Made by a program: the position numbers and the translations under genes. This document shows positions 51,310-58,667 of a DNA stretch of 64,000 nucleotides, in pieces. This stretch comes from JBKCUI01 sp052161625 (GTDB lineage: Bacteria; Planctomycetota; Planctomycetia; Pirellulales; Pirellulaceae). The notes beneath the pieces were generated by a model. That model did no database searches. It was not told where the DNA came from and worked only from the letters and a program-made list of their open reading frames with translations. The DNA lies in NCBI GenBank assembly GCA_052161625.1, contig CP197412.1; one strand, given 5' to 3'. How positions within the stretch are numbered: the first letter of the stretch is position 1; the number at the start of each line of letters is the position of its first letter.

Positions 51310-51627
51310 AACCACATTCCGAATAGGACCAAGTGAGGGACTCGTCTAGAACCCTAGGTCAACTTCCGTTGTCAACTGCTTGGGGGAGGGCGGGAAACCG
51401 CATGATTTTCGCCGGAAAACCTTCAACGATCGTTGCAATCCGCAAAGTCGCCAAAGATGGTTCGACGGGAGGGGGGTGGCTGGAGCGAGCCACTCCTCTG
51501 GCCAATCTTTGTTCAGCATTTGGTCGGTCAACATCCAGTCACTATTCTGCGGAAGTGCTCAAGAAGCAACGTGCATGGATGGTGTGAAGTGGATGGAAAA
51601 AGGGCGTGACTCATGCGGAGGTGGAAT
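51310..51627. other. Divergent intergenic region with no gene seen
   Basis: About 318 bases between the DUF4114 and DUF1559 genes. No open frame here looks coding. It contains a G-rich run near 51470 and the GGAGGT site used by the next gene. Confidence 0.5.
51617..51622 (+). promoter_or_regulatory. Shine-Dalgarno site that sets the DUF1559 start
   Basis: GGAGGT five bases before the ATG at 51628 supports that start and rules out one at 51613. Confidence 0.75.
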
Positions 51628-52659
51628 ATGTCGAGAGTAGAGAATCGGAGCCAGGGGTTTACGTTGGTCGAGCTTTTAGTCGTGATCGCCATCATTGGAG
51701 TTCTGGTGGGGTTACTCCTTCCAGCGGTTCAAGCGGCTCGCGAGGCGGCGCGACGGATGCAATGCAGTAACAATCTGAAACAGATTGCGCTGGCAACCAT
51801 GAATTACGAGTCCACAACACAACGGATCCCCCCGAGCGCATGCGTCATCCCTCGAGTAACCACGAATGCCTCGTGGAGTATCCACGGTCGGCTATTCCCG
51901 TATTTAGAGCAGAACAATCTGGCGAACCAAATCGATTTAAGTACGTCGTGGAACCAGTTTCCGATATTGAGTGGCTATCGGGTCCCCACCTATGTCTGTC
52001 CTTCAGACCCAAGATCCAATACGCCTCGAGACACGGCGGCAACAGGGAGCTCTGTTTCCTTTCTGCTCTATCCCACCAACTACGCTTTCAACCTCGGTAC
52101 ATGGTTCGTCTACGATCCGGTAACCAATCGAGGAGGTGACGGTGCGACCCATCCCAATGCGAATTTCCGTGTATCTGCCATCTCAGACGGGATGAGCAAT
52201 ACACTCTGGGCCGCGGATGTGCACGCTTGGCAAGCCTACACACGGAACGGTGGTCCCCCGACAACGGTCATGCCACAGACGGTCGAAGAGGCCGCGATCA
52301 TCGCAGACACGGGAATCAAAGATCGAATCTTTCCCGATCGAACCGGTACAGGTCGTTGCGAGTGGACGAACGGACATGCACACCATTCAGGCTTTACTGT
52401 TACCTTTGGGCCAAACACTCGTGTTCCCTACACCTACAATGGCGTGCAATACGATATCGATTACAACTCACGCCAAGAGGGAAACAGCACTACCGCACCG
52501 TCCTATGCGATTCTCACGTCTCGCAGCTTTCACACAGGGCTGGTTCAAGCGGCACGGCTGGACGGTTCGGTGCAATCCTTTAGCAATGGAACGGACCGCT
52601 TGGTTTGGCGGGCGCTCGGAACCCGAGCAGGTGGCGAGTCGATTCAACTGGAGCAATAA
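51628..52659 (+). CDS. DUF1559 prepilin-like protein
   Basis: A protein of 343 residues and the clearest planctomycete marker in the window. QGFTLVELLVVIAIIGVLVG is a type II secretion/type IV pilin methylation motif with cleavage before the Phe, followed by LLPAVQAAREAARRMQCSNNLKQI, the typical DUF1559 segment. A large exported domain follows, and the end (FHTGLVQAARLDGSVQSFS) carries the H-x(9)-D-G element of the family. Dozens of paralogues usually occur per planctomycete genome; their role in the cell surface or secretion is not settled. It converges with the PlsC gene, 9 bases apart. Confidence 0.93.
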   Translation: MSRVENRSQGFTLVELLVVIAIIGVLVGLLLPAVQAAREAARRMQCSNNLKQIALATMNYESTTQRIPPSACVIPRVTTNASWSIHGRLFPYLEQNNLANQIDLSTSWNQFPILSGYRVPTYVCPSDPRSNTPRDTAATGSSVSFLLYPTNYAFNLGTWFVYDPVTNRGGDGATHPNANFRVSAISDGMSNTLWAADVHAWQAYTRNGGPPTTVMPQTVEEAAIIADTGIKDRIFPDRTGTGRCEWTNGHAHHSGFTVTFGPNTRVPYTYNGVQYDIDYNSRQEGNSTTAPSYAILTSRSFHTGLVQAARLDGSVQSFSNGTDRLVWRALGTRAGGESIQLEQ

Positions 52660-52668
52660 GGTCGCGGG

Positions 52669-53562
52669 TCAGTCCTCTACCCAACCCTTCCCAGCAAAGC
52701 TCACCTTCTCGTCCGATCGATTACCCAGATGCAGCGATGCGTTCATCGCTTCTTCAATCCAATGAAGATGCTTCGCGCGAGTTTGTTTCGTCAAGCCTGT
52801 TTCCGCGTTGGCGTCCTCCAAGGGACCTTCGAGGGCTAGCGATGACTCGGGTGCGGGCAAATTGCCGTTCGGTCGATGGACGGGAAAACCGACGGTGACA
52901 CTGACTTTCGCCGGAAGAAACAGGGCGCTGTAAACTTCGGGACCAATCGGTGCACCTTCGATCCATATCGGGATTAGGGGCACGTCGCTTTTGGCCGCGA
53001 CCAAGGCAGCTCCAGGTCGAATGGTGAGCAGGGGAGAAGAGGTGCGATTGATGCGGCCCTCGGGAAACATCCCCACAAAACCGCCTTGCGACGCATAGCG
53101 GATAGCAAGTTTCGTGGCACCATTGTCCGCGCCACCTCGCCGCGTCGGGATCGCCTGATAGGACTTTAACAATGGTCCAAAAAGCGGATGCGGGAAATAT
53201 TCCGCCGCGACCATCCAGTGGACGCGTGCACCCGCTGCTAGCTGGATAAAAAAGGGATCGACGGACGATCGATGGTTGGCGATGAGCACCGCGCCTCCTC
53301 GGACTCGCTCTCGCAAACCATCCCGAAAAGAATCGATTGCTGTATGGCCAGAATGATTGTCCCATCTGGGGTCCCAGCGAATTTCCACTCGCCAAAGCAA
53401 TCTCGCAAGCGTGTAGGCGGGCGCATAGAGGCACCGTTCCCAAACGTTATAAGGACCGGGAGACACGAGCCTTCTTCGAACCATCCATAGCATTGCGGCT
53501 GCGAGGCTACCAAGCCATAGCAAGGATACCCACCACGAACCAAATGGACCTATCGTTTGCAT
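52669..53562 (-). CDS. 1-acyl-glycerol-3-phosphate acyltransferase (PlsC-like)
   Basis: A protein of 297 residues. An N-terminal membrane helix (WWVSLLWLGSLAAAMLWMV) precedes the acyltransferase domain with the catalytic H-x(4)-D in IANHRSSVDPFF and the substrate motif FPEGRINR; IPTRRGGADNGA and LLTIRPGAALVA are further family segments. It would acylate lysophosphatidate, or another lipid acceptor, at the inner membrane. The C-terminal 60 residues are extra. This is a second acyltransferase besides the DUF374 protein at 21923. Confidence 0.9.
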   Translation of the reverse strand: MQTIGPFGSWWVSLLWLGSLAAAMLWMVRRRLVSPGPYNVWERCLYAPAYTLARLLWRVEIRWDPRWDNHSGHTAIDSFRDGLRERVRGGAVLIANHRSSVDPFFIQLAAGARVHWMVAAEYFPHPLFGPLLKSYQAIPTRRGGADNGATKLAIRYASQGGFVGMFPEGRINRTSSPLLTIRPGAALVAAKSDVPLIPIWIEGAPIGPEVYSALFLPAKVSVTVGFPVHRPNGNLPAPESSLALEGPLEDANAETGLTKQTRAKHLHWIEEAMNASLHLGNRSDEKVSFAGKGWVED

Positions 53563-53733
53563 GCGTTATAACCGTCTCAATCCTTGCGAATACTAAAATC
53601 GACTTGATCGAATCCCGCCGGGCATGGATGGCCCGATTCTGAAAATGACACTCGCCCAGAAGCGGGATTTCGTCCTAGGCTTACAGTGATTTCTTGGTCT
53701 TCTCATTTGGTCCCGTCGAAGGTGTCGAACTTC

Positions 53734-54027
53734 ATGTCCAGGACTCCGATCATCAGTGCACCACTCGCCGCAGCATCCTCCCCTAGCGACGAATCACTTC
53801 CTCAGTTGCCGTTTCCGGACCGGAGAAAACGATCCTCCACCGACTCGTCATCCGGTCCCCCCGGCGTTGAGAGAAGACAATTCGGAAACTCCTACAATCA
53901 CCTTTCCTCGGACGGCCGCGAGCTTGCAGAAGCTATCGATCGCTACAAAATACAACATCGACGTCGGTATGTTACCACGGACGAGCTGCTTTCCGTCCTA
54001 AAAGGTCTCGGGTACTCGCGGAGTTGA
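53734..54027 (+). CDS. Small conserved planctomycete-type protein
   Basis: A protein of about 97 residues. The N-terminal half is Ser/Pro-rich and probably disordered. The last 50 residues (GVERRQFGNSYNHLSSDGREL, AEAIDRYKIQHRRRYVTTDELL, SVLKGLGYSRS) look like a compact helical module that I have seen only in planctomycete hypothetical proteins; the function is unknown. The ATG at 53734 is chosen; a GTG at 53686 is in frame. It converges with the FmdB-like gene, 14 bases apart. The region 53563-53733 carries no other gene. Confidence 0.65.
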   Translation: MSRTPIISAPLAAASSPSDESLPQLPFPDRRKRSSTDSSSGPPGVERRQFGNSYNHLSSDGRELAEAIDRYKIQHRRRYVTTDELLSVLKGLGYSRS

Positions 54028-54041
54028 ACGGTCTCCCTTTT

Positions 54042-54335
54042 TTAATCGGCCGAAAGATTCGTCGGGCCTTTACCAACGGTCTTTTCGTACGAGCCGTCTC
54101 CGGTCTTGACGTACTTCGTGAATCCCAATCGCTTTAGATTGTCATCGTTCGTCGATTTTCCCATCGCCGAATCCGACCACATCCCACCTATCGACGGAGC
54201 GCTCAGTACCCGCCTTACAGGTTCGCCTGTGTCCGGATGTACCTGGAGCGGCTCGTCACTCATACGTTGAATCACTTCGAACGTTTCGGAAGGATTGTCT
54301 CCGTCTCGAACTATCTCATATACGTAAATCGGCAT
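54042..54335 (-). CDS. FmdB-like protein lacking zinc cysteines
   Basis: A protein of 97 residues with the FmdB frame: MPIYVYE at the start, then FEVIQRMSDEPL, VRRVLSAPSIGG. In FmdB regulators the two C-x-x-C pairs bind zinc; here the first stands as EIVRDG and the second as VHPDTG, with no cysteine at all in the protein. The C-terminal tail (LKRLGFTKYVKTGDGSYEKT) is extra. It follows the 627-residue coiled protein by 14 bases and ends the operon. Role unknown. Confidence 0.8.
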   Translation of the reverse strand: MPIYVYEIVRDGDNPSETFEVIQRMSDEPLQVHPDTGEPVRRVLSAPSIGGMWSDSAMGKSTNDDNLKRLGFTKYVKTGDGSYEKTVGKGPTNLSAD

Positions 54336-54349
54336 CGCTATTTCAAATC

Positions 54350-56233
54350 TTAGTTCTGACTGGCTTTGATGAGGATATCTCGAGTCACTTCGTAGACTTT
54401 TTGCTGCCGCCCAGCTAAGTCCTCCAGCTCTGATTTTAGATCAGGACTTTGCACTTGGCCAATGGCATCCTCGGCTTGGTCCAATTGCTTCGCTACCGAT
54501 TGGGTCCGGCGGTTGATTCGAAGTTGAAGAGTCTTCAGGAGCCTCAGCTCTGCCAAGCTATCGACGAGGGGCTGATCTTTGGGATCCTGCTGTTGCCCCT
54601 GTTGCATCCCCGGCATCTTTTTCTCCTTTTCCTCTCGGTTCTTCTGAACCTGCTTGAGAGACTCCAGGAGCTCCTCGAGCCCAGCGATGACTTCCTCCTC
54701 AAGAGCCTGGGTGGACTCGGAAACATTCCCGCCGACCAACCGTTTGGCGACCTGCTGGCAGTCTCTCACGATCTGTTCCATCGCTTCAGGAAATGCCGTG
54801 CTCGATCCCTCATCTTGCAGCAGAAGCAACGCTCGCTGCCCCTCCATCACAATTTTCCCTTGCTCAATCGACAGTTTATTGGACTGGATCTCTAAACTCC
54901 GATCCTTGGCATCCCCTGTCAGTTCAAAGAGCTTTTGCGTCTCGCTTCGTACTAACTTTTGCATTTCATTCATCTTGCGAAGTCGCGTCTCCAGATCCAC
55001 CAACGAACGCTCGATCTCTTCCTCACGCAACTGGCGAAGGATTTTCTCAAGCTCCTCGACCGCATCACGCAATTCCTTCTCTGCCGCTTGCTGCTCCTCA
55101 ACCGCCTCCTCTCGATTGTTATCCTCTAGCTTTTGCTGCGCCTGCTGCATCTTTTCCCTTGCTCGTTGGACCCGATTTCGAGCCCTCTCCTCTTTGGATT
55201 CGGGTTTGCTAGTTTCGCCATCCCCGGAGGATTCGGGGGCGGATGGATCCGATGGGTCTTTCGACTCGGATGGCTTCTGGGAGTCAGACGGTTTCTGGGT
55301 GTCAGATGGCTTCTGGGCGTCCGACGGCTTCTGGGTGTCCGATGGCTTCTGGGCGTCCGATGGCTTCTGGGTGTCCGATGGCTTCTGGGTGTCAGACGGC
55401 TTCTGGGTGTCAGACGGCTTTTGGGTGTCAGACGGCTTTTGGGTGTCCGATGGTTTCTGGGTGTCCGATGGCTTCTGGCTGTCCGATGGCTTTTGAGGGT
55501 CTGAGTTCTTCGGCTCCTGTGTGGATTGACCGGAGTCGGTGGACTCCCCGGTGTTCTTAGGTTCCGCCTGAGCTTCCTTCTTTTCCGAATCGGGATCTTG
55601 CAGGCTGGATTCGATCGCTTCGACCTGCTTGTTAAGATCCTTTTGATCGTTGCCGGCTTGCTTTAGGTCTTGTCCGGCCTCGGTGCGCCCTCGCAGGGCG
55701 CGCTGGATGCTCTCGATGCGTCGCAAGTCATTGAGAATCTCCTCGAGCTTGGCTCGTTCGTCTCGGATCCGCGAAGCTCGGTTCTCGCTCTGAAGCAGTT
55801 CAAGCAATTTTTTGAGCGTGTCGTGCGCAGACTCTTGTTCTTGAATCGCTTTGGACAGCTGCCCCTTTGCAATCAACTCTGCGGCGGAATAGAGCCTTTG
55901 GCGGGTTCCAAGCTGCTTGCTGAGCTGTGCTGCCTGCATCAAAAGGCCTGCGTGGGTAGGATTCGAAACCGCCTCCAATTCGCTCATGCGCAAGAAGAGT
56001 TCTTCCAATTTCTGGAAGCGTTGAACCAGTTGCTTTTGTTTGGTTTCAAGCCCTTCTGCCTCGCTCGGTGCTTGCCCGGGAGGTTGCCCGGGTGATTGAG
56101 CGCTTGCAATGCCCGCCCAAGCAGCCAGAAAGAACGCCACGCCTAGTGCCAGGAGGGACAAGATCGAAGCGATCGGGTGCGTACGACGCAATCCGCTTTG
56201 ATAAGGCACTTTGGAAAAGTCGACTGCGATCAT
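54350..56233 (-). CDS. Exported coiled-coil protein with a QKPSDT repeat
   Basis: A protein of 627 residues. An N-terminal hydrophobic signal or anchor (ILSLLALGVAFFLAAWAGIASAQ) is followed by a helical region rich in Glu, Lys and Gln. Then comes a hydrophilic repeat region of about 13 Q-K-P-S-D-(T/S/A) units, and then long coiled-coil segments (VQRAREKMQQAQQKLEDNNR, ELRDAVEELEKILRQLREEE). No catalytic motif is seen. It overlaps the gene at 56230 by four bases (ATGA). Together the two resemble a split version of the DUF4175-type membrane/coiled-coil protein; this comparison is inference. Confidence 0.72.
   Translation of the reverse strand: MIAVDFSKVPYQSGLRRTHPIASILSLLALGVAFFLAAWAGIASAQSPGQPPGQAPSEAEGLETKQKQLVQRFQKLEELFLRMSELEAVSNPTHAGLLMQAAQLSKQLGTRQRLYSAAELIAKGQLSKAIQEQESAHDTLKKLLELLQSENRASRIRDERAKLEEILNDLRRIESIQRALRGRTEAGQDLKQAGNDQKDLNKQVEAIESSLQDPDSEKKEAQAEPKNTGESTDSGQSTQEPKNSDPQKPSDSQKPSDTQKPSDTQKPSDTQKPSDTQKPSDTQKPSDTQKPSDAQKPSDTQKPSDAQKPSDTQKPSDSQKPSESKDPSDPSAPESSGDGETSKPESKEERARNRVQRAREKMQQAQQKLEDNNREEAVEEQQAAEKELRDAVEELEKILRQLREEEIERSLVDLETRLRKMNEMQKLVRSETQKLFELTGDAKDRSLEIQSNKLSIEQGKIVMEGQRALLLLQDEGSSTAFPEAMEQIVRDCQQVAKRLVGGNVSESTQALEEEVIAGLEELLESLKQVQKNREEKEKKMPGMQQGQQQDPKDQPLVDSLAELRLLKTLQLRINRRTQSVAKQLDQAEDAIGQVQSPDLKSELEDLAGRQQKVYEVTRDILIKASQN
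55268..55494 (-). repeat. 18-base in-frame tandem repeat (QKPSDT)
   Basis: About 13 units of 18 bases encode Q-K-P-S-D-T with T/S/A changes. Synonymous and A/T/S variation between units shows the array is old enough to have diverged but still regular. It lies between two helical regions and would form a flexible spacer. Confidence 0.85.
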
Positions 56234-58641
56234 TTCAACAACTCCAACGCCTTGCGGTCTTGGTTCTTCTTATGGTTTTTCGTCTCGTCCATCAATTGAT
56301 CGCTGCTTTGAATGATATCGCGCAACATATCAATAATGGCCGTTTGGTCTTGGATCTCGAGCATATCTGCCAAGACAGCTTGCAGGCGGGACAGGATCTC
56401 ATCGTTCTTTTTCATCGCGTCGACCACTTGCGTCGGTGAAGGATTCGGAGGTTCGGTCGCTTTGGAAAATGCCTTTTCCAGTTCGGCGACATCGCTCGAG
56501 AATCCCTTCCAAACACCATCGAGCATCTCTCTCAAGGGGGCTTGGATCTTTTGTTGCCAGCGTGTTCGTCGGTCGACGCTATCGATGCGATTGTTGATCA
56601 GTTCCTTGCTAATCTGCCCAATTTCTTTCTCAACACCATTTAGTTCCCCCTCCGACTTCGAAATTTGAGACATCGCCTGCTGAGAACGAAGCAATTGAAT
56701 TCTCAAGACTCTGGAAGGGTCGTTTTCCACCTCCGCCTCCTCCGCACCCTCTGAGTCGGAGGCTGTCGGTGGCTCGCTTCGCTTTTGGATGTTCGAAAGC
56801 AAGTCTCGCAGCTGCGTGAGTTCGCCGATGATTTGCTCGATCCGCTTTCTCATCGCGGCTTCACGGCGATCGAGCAACAGAAGCAATTGGTCGGGCGTCA
56901 CGACAGAAAGCTGCACCGTGTTGGCTTTTCCGAGATGGGGTTCGCTTACCAAATCGTAATAGTCCGAGGCGACCAAGGTGATTGCCAAGGATCCACCGGC
57001 TTGGATCGGCAGCTTTCCCGAGTCTTTGAGTTCTTTGCAATCGATCACTTTGGCGAGGCTACCATCCACGACGTTGGCGATATCTTCGCGAAGCGGGACA
57101 CCTTCCCCATACAACGCCTCGATCCAAACCTCGCGAACGTCGTACTCATCCTTCACCTTCCCCTGGACAGGAATTGTCGCCACTTCGGTGATTGCCGTTC
57201 CGATACCATCGAGCACCATGTCAACCTGCGGTGGCTGATCGATCATGGAAGAAATAACAAATTGCTGCACCCGACTAGAACAAATTCCGTCTTTATCCCA
57301 AACGCGGAACTCTGCCAGGATGCTACTGTCGAGCGAGCCTAGCGGAATCGCCCAGCTTTCGGATGGAGCTGCATTCTCAAACGATTGTTCTGGCAGGCTG
57401 CTATTGGCTAGCTCGGTCGATTTGACGAACACGTAATCGCATCGCTCAATCGGCTTGTTGGATGTTAAGATCAACTCCAGCACCGAGCCTTGAGGGAGTC
57501 GCAACCCTGTTTGGTAGGGGAGTGTCTCCTCTCCCCATCTCGTCTGGGTCGATCGCTGGAGGTACGGAGGGTATTTGACTCGAACCTCCGCTTTGGTAAT
57601 CAACGGCGCATCGACCGCTTGGAGTCGCAAGTCCGCCAAGCGTGCATCACCGCCGACAATACTCAGAGTGAGAGATTGATTGATGGATTCGAGAGGTGGC
57701 CCGTCGAGAAGAAAGCCTTGTTGTTGGTCACTGGCTGCGACGCGTCGCATGTTCGCGCGGCCGCGGTTACCCTCTTCGTCCCGATAGTAAACGGTGCAGA
57801 GGTCGGGAACTCGCTTCGCATCCAGGGACGCATAACTCTTGAGGACGCCCGATTGGCCTTTGGGGATCGCCACACTGTTCTCAACGAATGGGAGCAAATA
57901 GCGTCCACGAGCTCCTCCACCTGTAAAGCTGGGGACCTCAAACTCGATGCCTGTAACTCCGAGCACGACGCTTCGCGGCCAAGGAGCGTTCGATAGGGCG
58001 AACCACCGCTTGCTCCAATGCGCTGTCCATTGAGGATAGATCAATCCCAGGCTTAGGGAGATAGCAAGCACGGCTCCCAGGGCAATCATCTGCAATTGCA
58101 GAGGGCGTGTGCGAACCAGATTTGCGATTTCAACGGTGGAAATCTGGTCCAGGGCGCGCTGGCGTGCTAATGCCAAAAACCCAAGCCTATGGGGGTGAGC
58201 GTCGCGTTCCTCGGTCCGGATCGATGCCAATTCGCCGCGTGCAGGTCTGGTCGCTTGCACGGTTGTGATCAAGGCGCTTTGGAAATTGGGATAGCGTCTC
58301 TCGATGAGAAGGGCGATCGCGTCGTCCGACCATCGTACCAACCATCGCCGCCAAATTTGTTGGTACGCGATATAGATCGATCCCAACACCAGCAGAACCA
58401 ACATCCCAATGCGAACCCATCGCGGAGACTCGGCAGCCCCCATCATGGCTGGTAAATAATCGACGAATCCAAAAAGCCAGAACGCGGTGAAACCCCAGAT
58501 CAGCCACTGGACCACGGCTTGCGAAAAAACGAATCGACCGAGCAGGCCACGGACCGCATGCAAGGTTTCGCGGATTGGAACCGGTAACGAGTCGAGGTCG
58601 GAATCGTACGAAGGACGGAATACTTTAGGTGCGGTAGACAT
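56230..58641 (-). CDS. Large membrane protein, DUF4175-like
   Basis: A protein of about 803 residues. Two or three membrane helices lie near the N-terminus (VVQWLIWGFTAFWLFGFV, IGMLVLLVLGSIYIAYQ, and LQLQMIALGAVLAISLSLGLI near 165). Then comes an exported region of about 400 residues with beta-type strands (YPPYLQRSTQTRWGEETLPYQ, LELILTSNKPIERCDYVF) and a C-terminal helical part (LLLLLDRREAAMRKRIEQIIGELTQLRDLL). This layout matches planctomycete proteins related to DUF4175. The ATG at 58639-58641 is chosen; residues before it are not helical or conserved-looking. It lies in an operon with the genes at 54350 and 58668. Confidence 0.72.
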   Translation of the reverse strand: MSTAPKVFRPSYDSDLDSLPVPIRETLHAVRGLLGRFVFSQAVVQWLIWGFTAFWLFGFVDYLPAMMGAAESPRWVRIGMLVLLVLGSIYIAYQQIWRRWLVRWSDDAIALLIERRYPNFQSALITTVQATRPARGELASIRTEERDAHPHRLGFLALARQRALDQISTVEIANLVRTRPLQLQMIALGAVLAISLSLGLIYPQWTAHWSKRWFALSNAPWPRSVVLGVTGIEFEVPSFTGGGARGRYLLPFVENSVAIPKGQSGVLKSYASLDAKRVPDLCTVYYRDEEGNRGRANMRRVAASDQQQGFLLDGPPLESINQSLTLSIVGGDARLADLRLQAVDAPLITKAEVRVKYPPYLQRSTQTRWGEETLPYQTGLRLPQGSVLELILTSNKPIERCDYVFVKSTELANSSLPEQSFENAAPSESWAIPLGSLDSSILAEFRVWDKDGICSSRVQQFVISSMIDQPPQVDMVLDGIGTAITEVATIPVQGKVKDEYDVREVWIEALYGEGVPLREDIANVVDGSLAKVIDCKELKDSGKLPIQAGGSLAITLVASDYYDLVSEPHLGKANTVQLSVVTPDQLLLLLDRREAAMRKRIEQIIGELTQLRDLLSNIQKRSEPPTASDSEGAEEAEVENDPSRVLRIQLLRSQQAMSQISKSEGELNGVEKEIGQISKELINNRIDSVDRRTRWQQKIQAPLREMLDGVWKGFSSDVAELEKAFSKATEPPNPSPTQVVDAMKKNDEILSRLQAVLADMLEIQDQTAIIDMLRDIIQSSDQLMDETKNHKKNQDRKALELLK

Positions 58642-58667
58642 ATCGATTATGGTAACCGATTCAACCG

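Noticed and set aside
54654..55496. A 280-codon plus-strand frame with a regular FWVSDG repeat
   Set aside because: It is the antisense reading of the QKPSDT repeat and the coiled-coil gene; no start site supports it.
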